The notes below the pieces were generated by a model. It did no database searches, was not told the origin of the DNA, and saw only the letters and a program-made list of their open reading frames with translations. Shown in pieces: positions 43,644 to 54,600 of a DNA stretch of 64,000 bases (its first letter is position 1; each line of letters begins with the position of its first letter). This DNA is from Amorphophallus konjac (Eukaryota > Streptophyta > Magnoliopsida > Alismatales > Araceae). Location of the stretch: assembly GCA_022559845.1 (NCBI GenBank), contig CM040117.1:148122732-148186731 (forward strand), written 5' to 3'. Both the position numbers and the translations under genes were made by a program.

Positions 43644-44225
43644 CTAATCCCCAATGCAGTCGCTAACAAGACACCTCAAAAGGTCTCCCAGACTCCTATT
43701 GACCACCTCGGTCTGACCATCTGTCTGGGGATGATATGCAGTGGAAAACTTGAGGTGCGTACCCATCATATGCCATAGTGTCTTCCAAAAGTAGGAAGTG
43801 AATCTAACATCACGGTCAGACACTATAGTGCGAGGCAACCCGAACTTGCACACCACATGCGTAAGGAAAAGGCGGGCTACCCTCGAAGCATCCGAAGTCT
43901 TCGAACAAGGAATAAAGAGGGCCATCTTCGAGAAACGGTCAACCACCACATAGACCGAATCATGCTTCCTGGAGGTACGTGGCAATCCCAAAACAAAGTC
44001 CATGCTAACATCCTGCCACTGGGCATCAGGCACGGGAAGAGGCGTATAAAGGCCGGAGCTTTGCTTCTTCATCTTGGCCGTAGCACAGGTACGGCACTGA
44101 GCCACGATGTTAGCAACATCGCGCTTCAAGCTCGGCCAATAAAATCGATGCTTGTTGACACCTTGAAAATGAGCAAGGGCAGAAACAGAATTGAAAGGAA
44201 GATCAGACCAACAGTGAAAGATCAA
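43644..44225 (-). CDS. pol: Integrase core of a minus-strand chromovirus
   Basis: 193 codons. The zinc-binding region is shortened (AHFQGVNKHRFYWPSLKRD, CRTCATAK); then MDFVLGLPRTSRKHDSVY, FGLPRTIVSDRDVRFTSYFW and YHPQTDGQTEVVNRSL give the D, D and E of the catalytic core that inserts the DNA. The first codons, from a TTG, are not a real start; coding is cut at about 44226 by the LTR of the Tat element. RT, RNase H and gag of this element are absent. Confidence 0.85.
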   Translation of the reverse strand: MIFHCWSDLPFNSVSALAHFQGVNKHRFYWPSLKRDVANIVAQCRTCATAKMKKQSSGLYTPLPVPDAQWQDVSMDFVLGLPRTSRKHDSVYVVVDRFSKMALFIPCSKTSDASRVARLFLTHVVCKFGLPRTIVSDRDVRFTSYFWKTLWHMMGTHLKFSTAYHPQTDGQTEVVNRSLGDLLRCLVSDCIGD

Positions 44226-44707
44226 TGACGAAGTTCGTCAACCGTCCACCCGGCTGAAGTCCTTTCCGGGCCAAGCTGATGTCCGATGCCATTGTCAGTC
44301 AGACGACGGCACTGATGAAATAGCAGTCACCTAGCTGAAGTCTTTCCAGGATAAAGCTGATGTCCGGTCTTGTCACCGTTCCAGTGACGATGCCAATAAA
44401 ATGATGTCCAGTTTTGTCATCATTTAGACGGCAACGCCGATGAAACCCCGGTCTACCGACTGATGAAAAACCTATGAATGATCTCAATAGAAACTATGTG
44501 ACCAATGGAGGGCCCTTTTGGGTGTTGATGCACTTGAAGGACCAACAAGAAGCCTAGTCTAAAAGGCCTAAATGGGCCTATAAAGTGGCGCCGGGACCCT
44601 CTTGTCGAAGCCCAAAAGCCGCGCCGAGAAGCGGAAGTCCTGCGCGCCGGGAAGCCCCTCATTAAGGCGCGCCGTGACAGGCCTGCCGAGAAGACACAAG
44701 ATACAGT

Positions 44708-44714
44708 TATAAAA
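44708..44714 (+). promoter_or_regulatory. TATA box of the Tat 5' LTR
   Basis: TATAAAA followed by a GA-rich leader (44740-44910). The solo LTR has TATAAAAA at 48257 in the same context. Confidence 0.6.
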
Positions 44715-46883
44715 CCCATTGCTTCACCCACGAGCAAGGGGGGAGAGACAGATAGAAAAAAATTCATTCCCGAAGGGGGGACAAAAAAAGAAGAAGCTCA
44801 GAAAATCCTCACCATCACCACCGCCAGAAGAGAGAAGAGAGAACCTCCTCCACTGAAAGAAGGAGAGAAGAGACTAATCCCGAGAGAAGAAGAAGAAGAA
44901 GAAGCTCCAGGTGGGCGGCTGGGGAGGGAGAGGAGTCAATGCTCCGCCCTCCCCCATGTTTTCTTTTATTCTTCCTGTAATCTTATGAGTTTTCTCTCGA
45001 TTCATCGTATGTAGCCGGGATATCCCGGCCTCTGTTTCATCTCCCTTTCCCCATTCTCCCCTCGTGATCGGTGTGAGTCTTGGAATGATTTGATGAAATG
45101 AAATGCTACCATGGCCCGTTTGGGTGCTGGGTAATCGAGATATCGGCCGTCTATCTTTCCATCTGCTGCTACGTCTTTCCCTCATGCGTTTTATTTCTGA
45201 GCTTAATTGAAGCGCACCTGATTCTCCGACGGGTCTTCGGGCTCAGTTGTCGTCAATGGAATAAGTGTGGCTCTAGATATACCGATGTCCCTCGCCGTTC
45301 GTCGTTGTCTGCATAAAGCCTCCTAGGCTTGCCCCAGGGCCAGAGACAGACCATCTCTTGGCTTCTGGGGCAGTCTGCTACTTATATTGGCCATAACCTC
45401 AACGGCCTGCTCGAGATCCCCTTCCCACAGGAATAAGTAAGATTTTTCGATGGATTGATACCGAGGGTTTCCAATCTGAATCCAGTATAAACAGTTCCAT
45501 CAGGGTCGTCCCTGGGGCCAGAGATGGCCATCTCTTGGCTCCCCGGGCGACCAAAGATGCCAGCAAATGAGCTCCTAAGGGTCAATAACATATGACGACT
45601 CAAAAAAACCCCCTAGTAATTGGCTTCTCCGATTCCCGTTGAGCCCAGCCTATCTTTGGCAAATTAAACCCATGCCCAAGTAACCCAACCGGAATCCCAG
45701 CCTAAAACCCCCAAAATTTCCTCTAATCAGGACTGAAATCCAAGAGAACCTCAGAACAGAGTATCGTCGAACCTCCTCAAGCCTTGCCGGCGCCATAGCT
45801 CCCGGCGCGGCCCGCGCCGGGAACCTCACGCCGAGAGCCCCTCCTCCTTCCTTAAAACCGCGCCGAGAAGCCCCTCGCGCCGGGAACCCCCTTTGCCTCC
45901 CAACTGCGTCGATACCCAAGTTTCTACCCTTTGTTTTCCCCTTCATCGCTTCATCCATGTACCCCGAGACATTCTTGAGTCGTCATATACACCCTCGGAG
46001 ATAAATTAATAGGGGATTGACCTCCCCTACATTCCTATGTCCTGAATTGGATTCGCATGTAACCCCGTGGGTCCGATCGACCTTGTCTTTACAGGGGTTT
46101 CGTCGGTCTCCGAGAAGGGGAATAGTGACCGATGCAAGAGACATGTACAGTCTCCTTGAGCCTTAGTGCTCCCTCACTTTCCGGCTTTCATCCCGGCACT
46201 CCGTGGATGTCAGCCTATACCACTCCCTGGCAAATGCTCGGTCCGGGGGAGGAGCTGCCAAAATTCTCCCGGGAGCTGGCTATAAAAGACGCATGACTCA
46301 TGAAACCTAGTGCACATTTGGGTGCACTGATGCATTCATATACTCCGTGCATATTTTATGCATTGACATTTCCATGAGTCCCGTGCCTATTTCTTGCATT
46401 GATGCTTCCGCATCCATACACATCTTTGCCTCTACGTGATCCATCAGTGCATATTTTTCTCACATATAGACGTGTTTCATACGTGATTCTTCTTGCATTC
46501 ACATATACCATGCATACAGAATGAAATGAAAAGAATAATAAAACATAATAAAACACAATAAGCCACGCACCTAGGGGAGTTCACGGACTTCCCATCTCTC
46601 TCGTACCCTGTGAAGGGGATATATTTATTAAGTCCCTGTAGCTGTGTCTGGATTACAGGGGATCATCCCTATCATGGCCATGGCTAAGTTTACCTGTGAC
46701 TAATAAATTTTTCCTTCCCCCTTAAGCCCGGTCTGTGAACCGCTGACCTAACGGTATCGTCTGTTTTGATAGTTAGTGTTATTATCTTGCCCATCTTCCT
46801 GGCTCTAGTATGAAATTCAAACTACGGACACAAGTATCTGTTTGCCTCTTGCGGCCTCCTATTTCGGCGTTTAATCAAGGGTT

Positions 46884-46933
46884 GTCCTTCTTAGGAAGGG
46901 CGTAATTAACGTCATAGCCTTTATGGTATGACG
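46884..46933 (+). repeat. Two adjacent hairpins of the Tat LTR (5' LTR copy)
   Basis: GTCCTTC / GAAGGGC with one G-U pair (46884-46901), then CGTCATA / TATGACG (46910-46933). Confidence 0.6.
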
Positions 46934-47086
46934 GACTTCGGGTCCCGACTCGGACTTCACAATCGACTGATTAAAAGTCAGATCGAGCGCATAATAAAAT
47001 TATCACCCCGGTGACTGGCATGCCAATAAATCAATAAATAACAAATCCATATAAAAAACAAAAACTAAAAGCGCGTTCCACAAGTC

Positions 47087-47104
47087 TGGCACGCCCGGTG
47101 GGAC
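47087..47104 (+). other. Primer binding site of the Tat element
   Basis: TGGCACGCCCGGTGGGAC, identical to the site at 5577-5594. Confidence 0.78.
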
Positions 47105-47201
47105 TGAGTCTCCCTTCATCTCTACGCCAAAAATAGGAGGCCCAGCGGGCCCCCCTCAAATTTCTGATTCTGTGCGCTTTCCTTATTTTCAGGAAGCTAC
47201 A

Positions 47202-47834
47202 ATGACTACTGGAATCATGTCCGTATGCTTCGACCAACAACAGATCGATGTGCATGTCCGAGAGGGTTACCTGGCGGTACCGCTGTCATTCGGGTCGATG
47301 CCCCCTGCTGTCGGGCTGCCCAACTGCCTGGGCCTCGTCTTCACCGACCTTCTACAGGTCGACAACAACGAGCAAGGCACTGCTGCAAGTGCCCCGATGA
47401 AGACTGCTGATAACAAGGGTAGCTTACCAGAGAGGACGACCTCGACAGCCGTCGCCTGCTATGTTCATCATGTTCAAAGGAGGGACACGGTCCCCGCTGC
47501 TGCCCAAATGAAGAAAAGAACTAACCGGAGGAGCCGGTATGCTGCTGCCGACCGTCGTCTTTCAAATTCGGGGAAGACGATGATGATGGGTGACGTTAGG
47601 GTGAACCTCAACGGTCCCCCGAGAGAAGTCCGGCCGGACAGGATTGTCCCGACCGTCCAGATCGACAACAAGTTCCAAGTTCTGGCCACCAGGAGGGCCA
47701 ACTGGGAAACTGATGAGAGGAAGCCGCTGGCACCCAAGCCAGCAAGATATAAACAGGTCTGGCGACCAAAGAAGATTCAGAGCTGGGCCCCAACTCGAGA
47801 TGAGGGGAAAGCTACCGAGGATGCTGTTGCCCGC
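47202..47834 (+). CDS. gag: Gag N-terminal domain of the Tat element, first half of the split ORF
   Basis: The open frame begins at 47172, but alignment to the gag at 3188-5464 favours Met at 47202, ten codons in. Shared blocks: GYLAVPLSFG, PNCLGLVFTDLLQVDN, YVHHVQ, GKTMMMGDVRVNLNG and FQVLATRRANW. Function of this N-terminal domain is not known to me; it is conserved between two diverged elements. The frame is cut at 47834 by a solo LTR: six more LTR bases give a stop. One CCCGC copy later (50668) the same frame goes on. Confidence 0.83.
47830..47834. repeat. Target site duplication CCCGC, left copy
   Basis: It directly precedes TGTTGACACC; the right copy is 50663-50667. Confidence 0.85.
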
Positions 47835-50662
47835 TGTTGACACCCGAAATATAATCAAGAACAAAGATGAGACCGAAGAGAAGATTGAGTCAAAGATGAA
47901 GATCCCAGGAATTCCTGCAAAGCTAAAACTACGGAAGAGTCGTCACCGAAGCTATCACCCAGCCGAAGCCCTTCCCGGCCAAGCCGATGTCCGGTGTTGT
48001 CATCACTCAGATGGCAATACTGATGAAACCCCTGTCTACGGACTGATGAAAACATATCAATGGAAGCGATGTCACCAATAGAGGGCCCTTTCGGGTGATG
48101 AAGCATTTGAAAAGACCCAAGTGGGCCTGTGAAAGCAGCTGAAAGACCCAAATGGGCCTGTGAGGAGGTGGCGTCGAGAGGCTGAATGTCCAAGGCGCGC
48201 CGGGAAGCTCAAGCCGAGGCCGCCGAGATGAGGCCTGCCGAGAGGGAGAAAAGGGTTATAAAAACCCCCTCCCTTTGAACAGATAGGAGGATCGATTGAA
48301 AAGGGGATCAATCGGAAAAGAAAAAAAGGAAAAGATAGAGCAATAGAAAGATAGAGAGGGAGTCCTGTTCAGAGAGCGAGAGCCCCCCCTCAACCAAAAG
48401 AGAAGAGAAGAAATAGAAGAGAAGAAGAAGGAAGGTTCCAGGTGGGCACTGGGGAGGGAGAGGAGTCAATGCTCCGCCCTCCCCCATGCTTTCTTTTCTC
48501 TTTTCCTTCATGTAATCTTTAGAGTTTCATCTCGATTGATAGAGTGTAGCCGGACAATCCCGGCCTCGATTTGTATCTCCCTGTTCCTCATTTCCTCCCT
48601 ATGAGCAATGTAAGTCTGGGAAAACGCATCGAAATAGAATATTACAGTGGCCTATTTGGGTACTGATGGATTGAAATTGCTGTTATCTTCCTCCGTTATT
48701 TCTTTTGCATCCGCTTGTCCATTACTTAGATGCTTTTGGTTTTCGTCCGGTGCTTCATATCTCGGAGTCGGTTCTCCTGTGAAGAATGAAGGCGGAACCC
48801 CAACCCTCGTTCAATGGGTTATTGGGCTCCGTCCCTCTCCTTTCTTCCATGGTACGATAGACCCTTTGGAGCATCGTGGATTTCTGTCGAGTTCACATCT
48901 AGTTCAGGGTCAGAGACATCAATCTCTTGACCGGTTGAACATCAGATGATCAGAGAAAGTCTTCTGCATAACCCTATGAGGCGATGGAGCTATGCCACTG
49001 CATAAGCTTCGTTGACCTCCAAAGGAACATCAAAATGGTGCTGCAGGCACGAACATGGCCAGGGGTCCAGTACCCCTCTGTTTGGCTTTTACCCCGGCAC
49101 TCCGTGGGTGATTGTCTATCATCTCCTGGCAAATGCTAAGTCCAGGGGAGGTGCTGCCAAAATTCTCATAGTTCATTGAAACCCCATGTTTGATCTCCCC
49201 CCAGACGGCCGGCAGCAGGAAGAAGTGCATCCTTCAGAAGGCTATACGACGGTCTCATTTCCCCATCAATTCCACCCTCCAGATTCCTTTGTCATCCTTC
49301 TAACAGAAGTACCCATGAAACCCCCCTTTATACACCCCTGATTCGGTCTCAATCTGAGCCATAAAACCCAGAAATCCCAGAAACAGAGCATCGTTATTGA
49401 GCTCTGAAACCCTGAAATCCTTCCGCATTCCACCTTCTCGGCGTGCAAGTTTCCCCGCCGAGAACCGTAAGGCCGAGAGGCCTTCCCCTCCTTTCAGCTA
49501 AACGACAAGCCCCTTTTTGTGCAAAAACCCTATAGCCCACAGCCTCCCGGCGCTAGGCTCCCGGCGCGGCCATGAGCGCGCCGGGAAGCCCCGTGCCGAG
49601 AGCTCCTTCCAGCCAAAGGCTCCACGCCAAGAAGCCACTTCCACATGAACCCCTACACCCCAGGGCTTCCCGGCGCCACCTTCCCGGCGCGGTAATGGGC
49701 GCGCCGAGAAGACCCCTGGCCGAAAGCCCCCCCCTATGCAACCTTTTCTGGCGGAGGCTTCCCGGCGTGGGGATGAGCGCGCCGAGAACCCCATCCCTTG
49801 GCGCGCCGAGAAGCCCCCTTGCCCATTTTTGCCAAGCCGAGAACCCGTGCGCCGAGAACCCCATCCCTTAGCGCGCCGAGAACCCTCCTTCCTGCGCCGG
49901 GAACCCTGGCCATTCTGCCTTCGCGCCGGGAACCTATGCACGCTTGAACTGCATTGACCGCGCAGGTCGATCCGCGTGCGAGGGCGCAACATTAAGCGTT
50001 CGCTTACATTCTGTCGTCCCGCATCGGGTTCACGAATAACCCCTTTAGCTCGGGAGGGCTCTGCCACTGCATGAGTCCCACCGGCTTCTACAGGGAATAC
50101 CAAACATTGCCCCATGGCAAATATGCGATTCGGGAAGTTCAACACTTCTCTCTCTCTCTTGGCTTTCATCCCGGCACTCCGTGGGTGATAGCCTATTTCC
50201 CCCTGGGCATAACCCAGATAAAGGGAAGATGCTGTCGAAATACTGATCGATGTTTTAAACCTCATCACGGTCGCGGCTCAGGCTACCTGTGATTGAGATC
50301 CTCCTTCCCCCTTAACCCCGGGCTTTGAACCGCTGACTTAGCGATATCATCTGTTTCTACGGTTGGTGTCATTATCTTGCCCGCCTTTCTGGCTTCGGTA
50401 TGAAGTTCCGTTTCCGCACATGAATATACGTTTGCCTCTCGAGGCCTCCTACTTTTAGCGTTTAATCAAGGGTTGTCCTTCCTTGGAAGGACGTAATTAA
50501 CGTCATAGCGTTCATGGTATGACAGACTTCGGGTCCTGACTCGGACTTCACAATCGACTGACCATGTCAGATCGAGCGCACAATAAAATTGTCACTTTGA
50601 TGACTGGCACGCCAATAAATAAACAAAATAAATATAAAGAAGAATAAAAATCCGCGTCCACA
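47835..50662 (+). mobile_element. Solo LTR of the same Tat family inside gag
   Basis: 2828 bp, TGTTGACACC to GTCCACA, flanked by CCCGC on both sides, no internal region. Homologous along its length to the 5' LTR at 44226-47082. TATAAAAA at 48257; GCGCGCCGAGAA-type motifs about a dozen times at 49550-49930, partly as inverted pairs with TTCCCGGCGC; the two conserved hairpins at 50475-50523. Frames at 49498-50268 (minus) and elsewhere in it are repeat shadows. Confidence 0.9.
50475..50523 (+). repeat. Two adjacent hairpins of the Tat LTR (solo LTR copy)
   Basis: GTCCTTCC / GGAAGGAC (50475-50492), then GTCATA / TATGAC (50502-50523). Confidence 0.65.
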
Positions 50663-50667
50663 CCCGC
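50663..50667. repeat. Target site duplication CCCGC, right copy
   Basis: It directly follows the solo LTR end and equals 47830-47834. Confidence 0.85.
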
Positions 50668-51606
50668 TTCAGGGCAGGAAGCAGAAGAAGAGAAGGAAAA
50701 GACATAAGCGATGATGCTGTTGTTTACCCCAGGGCTTGGGGTAAGAAAGATGAGAAAGAAAATGAAGAAAGAAATCTGACCACTGTTCGCCCCAGGATGA
50801 GGGGCAGAAAATATGAGCAGAAGCAAGACCTCTCGGTCCCCCATCCCAGGGCTGGGGGCAGAAGATGGCAAAGGAAGAACTATGACGCTGCTGCCAACTG
50901 CTGCCAGGATGGCGACAGAAGATTTGAGAAAGAAGAAAGAATGAGAACAAGCGAACCAGTCACTGCTGCCATTCCAAGAAGACCAAGAGCCTGTGCCAGA
51001 CAGGCTGATATATTTAGATATTCCAAAGCCGAGCATCTGAATGCTCAGGTGGCAAGACTGGCTCATCAGCAAAGAGGCCAGGAAAGGCTGATGCTCCAAC
51101 CAGAGCCACAAAGGCACAACCCAGAGGAGATGAAACAAGTAGTCCAAGACTACTTCCACTACCTGGGGAACTCTACCCTCGGTCAGCAAAGATTATCCCG
51201 TGCCCTGGGCACCGTGGATGAAGAAGAGGAAGAAACCCTTCAAGAAGTGATGCTCGGAGTCTCCTCCTCCGTTTCCAATGATTATGGGGAAGGCCGCAGG
51301 GCCGGATATGGGAAAGAAGACCTGTGTGGGGAAGAAGCCAGAGAAAGAATATCAGTCTTCGACCGGCTCAAATACCCCGATCAGATGAGAAGGAAAGTCT
51401 ACAGGCAGAGGGAAAAGATGCAGATCTTTGCCTGCAATATGGCCGGGCTTGTCAAAGGGCAGGATATGTTACCGACACAGCTAGAGGAACTGCTCAGACT
51501 AGCAACCAGACCAGGCCCCGTCACAAGGAGAGGCCAGGCGGCAAAGGATAATATGAAGACTAATGATGAAGTCTGCAAGATCACCACTAGACAGTTAATG
51601 TTGTAA
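50668..51606 (+). CDS. gag: Gag of the Tat element, continuation after the solo LTR
   Basis: The open frame starts right at the insertion edge; the first Met (50797) is internal. It is in phase with 47202-47834 once the LTR and one CCCGC are discounted. Blocks shared with the minus-strand gag: QVARLAHQQRGQERLM, EEMKQVVQDYFHYLGN-like segment, RRKVYRQREKMQIFACNMAG and RPGPVTRRGQ. It is a basic and acidic spacer between the N-terminal domain and the coiled coil. The stop at 51604 reflects a one-base shift near 51592-51603; the relative is open across this point. Confidence 0.8.
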   Translation, partial: FRAGSRRREGKDISDDAVVYPRAWGKKDEKENEERNLTTVRPRMRGRKYEQKQDLSVPHPRAGGRRWQRKNYDAAANCCQDGDRRFEKEERMRTSEPVTAAIPRRPRACARQADIFRYSKAEHLNAQVARLAHQQRGQERLMLQPEPQRHNPEEMKQVVQDYFHYLGNSTLGQQRLSRALGTVDEEEEETLQEVMLGVSSSVSNDYGEGRRAGYGKEDLCGEEARERISVFDRLKYPDQMRRKVYRQREKMQIFACNMAGLVKGQDMLPTQLEELLRLATRPGPVTRRGQAAKDNMKTNDEVCKITTRQLML

Positions 51607-54600
51607 TAACGGAAGAGGAAGACAATCCCTTCGTTGATGATGCTGAAGGGACTTCAGAAGATGTACAGATCACGTCCACCCTGGATCCCATGATCCAGAT
51701 GATGTTCAGAAGATACCAGCAGGAGATCAATGCTCTCAGAAGACAGCTCAATGAGAGACATGAAGCTACATCGGTCTCCAAGCAAGCCGAGCCTGTGGGG
51801 CATACTTCCAGCTCAACAGAGACGGCTATCCCAGCTAATCCTCTCCTGGCTGATAAGGGCAAAGCACCAAGCCAACCTGTTCCACAGCAAACAGTAGCTC
51901 AGCCCTCTGCGTCTCAGACACAGCCTACTGCGCCCACCTTGCGCGCCACTGTGATGACAACTCCTCATAGTCAGCAACAAGCTCACTTCTTCCCAGAAGA
52001 CATAGATCCAGCCGTAGCCCACAAGCTGATGATTGAAAGAATTATGGAGATGAAGCTGTCTGAGAAGACTGGCGATGATGTTAGTACCTATGATGTGTAC
52101 AAGGTGCCATATCCTCCCCAATATGCTGCTAAGAGACTACCTCCATGCGTCAGTAAGCCGCCTAAGTTCGAAAAATTTAATGGCCAGGGCTCCCCCAGAG
52201 AGCACATAGCTTACTACACCACAATCATGGGTGACTTGGCAGCTGATGAAGCTTATCTGCTTAAGTTCTTTGGCTCATCCCTCACTGGGATAGCCTTTGA
52301 ATGGTATTCAAGCCTGCCGGCTGGGTCAGTGACCGATTGGCCTGATATGCAAAGAAAGTTTCGCGACAGATTTCACATCACGGAAAGAGAAATTACAATA
52401 GCCGAACTATATGCAACCAGGCAAAAGCAAGATGAAACAGCACTGGACTACATCAAAAGGTGGAGGAACTTAGCTATGAGATGCAGAAGACCTCCTCATC
52501 AAGAAGATGCAGTGCAAACATGTAAGCAGAGCCTCAGGAGAGAGGTACTGGAAAAGATGATTGGTGCAGATATCAGAACATTTGACCGATTGAACAATAT
52601 AGTAGCGGAGGTCGAGACGTTCCTGTCTAAGCGTCCGATCGCCAATGCTCCAACTGTGCCGAAAGGGAAATCTAATTATCGACGACCAATGCACTCTGAG
52701 GCCAACACCGTTGATTTCAGAACCTTCGAGCAACAGAAAGGGAAGAAGGGGGCAGATGAAGCTCCCCCACCAGCAGACACAGCAGAAAGAAAAGATAAGG
52801 TCTCTCTGAGAAACAAAATGAGAAAGCCGTACTCTTTCCCGAAAGATAAGACTGCCGCACTATTCAACTGGGCATACAAGTTCAACAAGGTAACATTGCC
52901 TGAGCCAAAGAGACCCGATGACGCGGCGAAGAAAGGTGATCCACTGTTCTGTCCATATCACCGTGCGCTGGGGCACGCAATTGAAGATTGCTACGTCTTC
53001 AAAGATATTATGGAAGGCATGGTCAAAAAGGGCGAGCTACAGCTGGGAGATTACCAGGTAGAGCCACCTCGTCCACATGAGCCTCCAGCATTAAAATTGG
53101 CCGCCAATATGATTTCAATCTACCAACAGCTCCCTAAAGAGGCCGTTGAAGAATGTACTAGGCATACTTATGAAGCTTGCTTCCTCACCCCACTGAAGGA
53201 TCAGGAAGGATGGCAGATGAAACCCATAAAGACCAGAAAGAAGACTCCCGCAGCCAAAACCAATGGAGTAGTTATCCGCGGTGTCACACCAAGGCCCGAA
53301 CCACCTCCACTAAAGCCAGTATGGCACACAGCTGAGACAGGGCCAGTCATCCGGATCCCCACTCATAACCGGAGAAGACAAGTCCCCCTACCTACACATA
53401 AGGAAGTAAGTCCTGCAGCTAGGCGTTTACAGCAGTATATTAATGGGCTTGATGAATATGAACAGAAAAAGCCCGGGCACCTGCTGGTGAAAGACTATAT
53501 ACTCTGGGAACAGCTCGAAGAATTGAAAATTAAAGAGCAGTCAGAGGCAGAACAAGAAAAAGCTGAGACTGAACCCTTCTGGGGGCAGGGGCCAATAAAG
53601 CCAAATTCCCAGAAAAAGAAGAGACGGCCCAAGTCCAAGAAGGGAAAGAGGGTCGTGACAGTACAATGCAACACCCTGTCAGCACACTTTACCTCGCCCG
53701 GGGAGGATGATGACGATGGAACATCAAATGCCCCGCTAGAAGCCAACCATGCCGAGGCCTCAACCTCGGCACATGCAACACGCTCCGGAAGAAGGTGGGG
53801 GCGCCCACCACCAGCTAATCATAACATTATGTTTAGAGGGGAACAGCCCTACCAGATTCCCGAATCGGAGGTACGAGGTGTCCAGGTTCCTCCCCCTACC
53901 GGCTTGTACCAAGAGAAGAAGAAAGGAGGTCAAACTCCAACATTTCTGGAATTTCTGTCTAGTCTAGAAGATGGGCAATCGATACAGGCTGGGCCAGATA
54001 AAGGCAAGGGACCCCAGCAATCGGCGTCTGTAGCCTACAAGCAGAATGAGAAAGAAGGGGATAACCCTCTGACGGCACCAGGGGCCATTGCCATAGAAGA
54101 ATCCCCCCAAGAAACCAGTCCAGAGGTTGAGGCCAGCACCGGGCAGCAAAGGCCACGGGCACCACATGAACCTCCAAAGCCCCGATGGGTAGAGGAAATG
54201 AGACTGTCTAATGTCAGGGTGGGCAGCCGGATCATGAAAATGCTAAAGAAGCTCCCTACCAGATTCTCCATCTGGGAGATTCTCTCTCTGAGTGAAGAGG
54301 CTCGCCAGGCAATTGTTGATGCCTTGCAGTCACCGGCACAATATGAAGCACTCTTGACAGAAGTGAATTCTGGGCTGTCGGTTACATTCACAGAAGATGA
54401 CATGCTGATTCCGAATTCCGGCCATAACAGACCGATGTATATGAGGGGCTCCCTGAACTGTCAGCCACTGAACAGGATACTGATAGGTCCCGGGGCTGCC
54501 GTGAACATTCTCCCATACCGCATCTACCAAAAATATTACTTTGATCTGCAGCTTACCAAGGTCAGAGACATAAAAATTGCAGGATTCAACCAGAAATGTG

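Larger units (their letters stand above)
44226..47082 (+). mobile_element. 5' LTR of the Tat element
   Basis: It ends GTTCCACA five bases before the primer site. The start is taken where integrase homology stops (TGACGAAG at 44226); compared with the solo LTR, about 95 bases of the expected start seem missing, and a segment of about 90 bp (GGCTGAAGTC near 44252, AGCTGAAGTC near 44333) is duplicated. TATAAAA is at 44708. GCGCCGAGAAG / GCGCCGGGAA motifs recur at 44590-44660 and 45780-45900. Confidence 0.75.

Noticed and set aside
49498..50268. 256-codon minus-strand frame in the solo LTR
   Set aside because: Its Arg/Gly-rich translation is produced by the repeated GCGCCGAGAA motif and lies wholly in the LTR.
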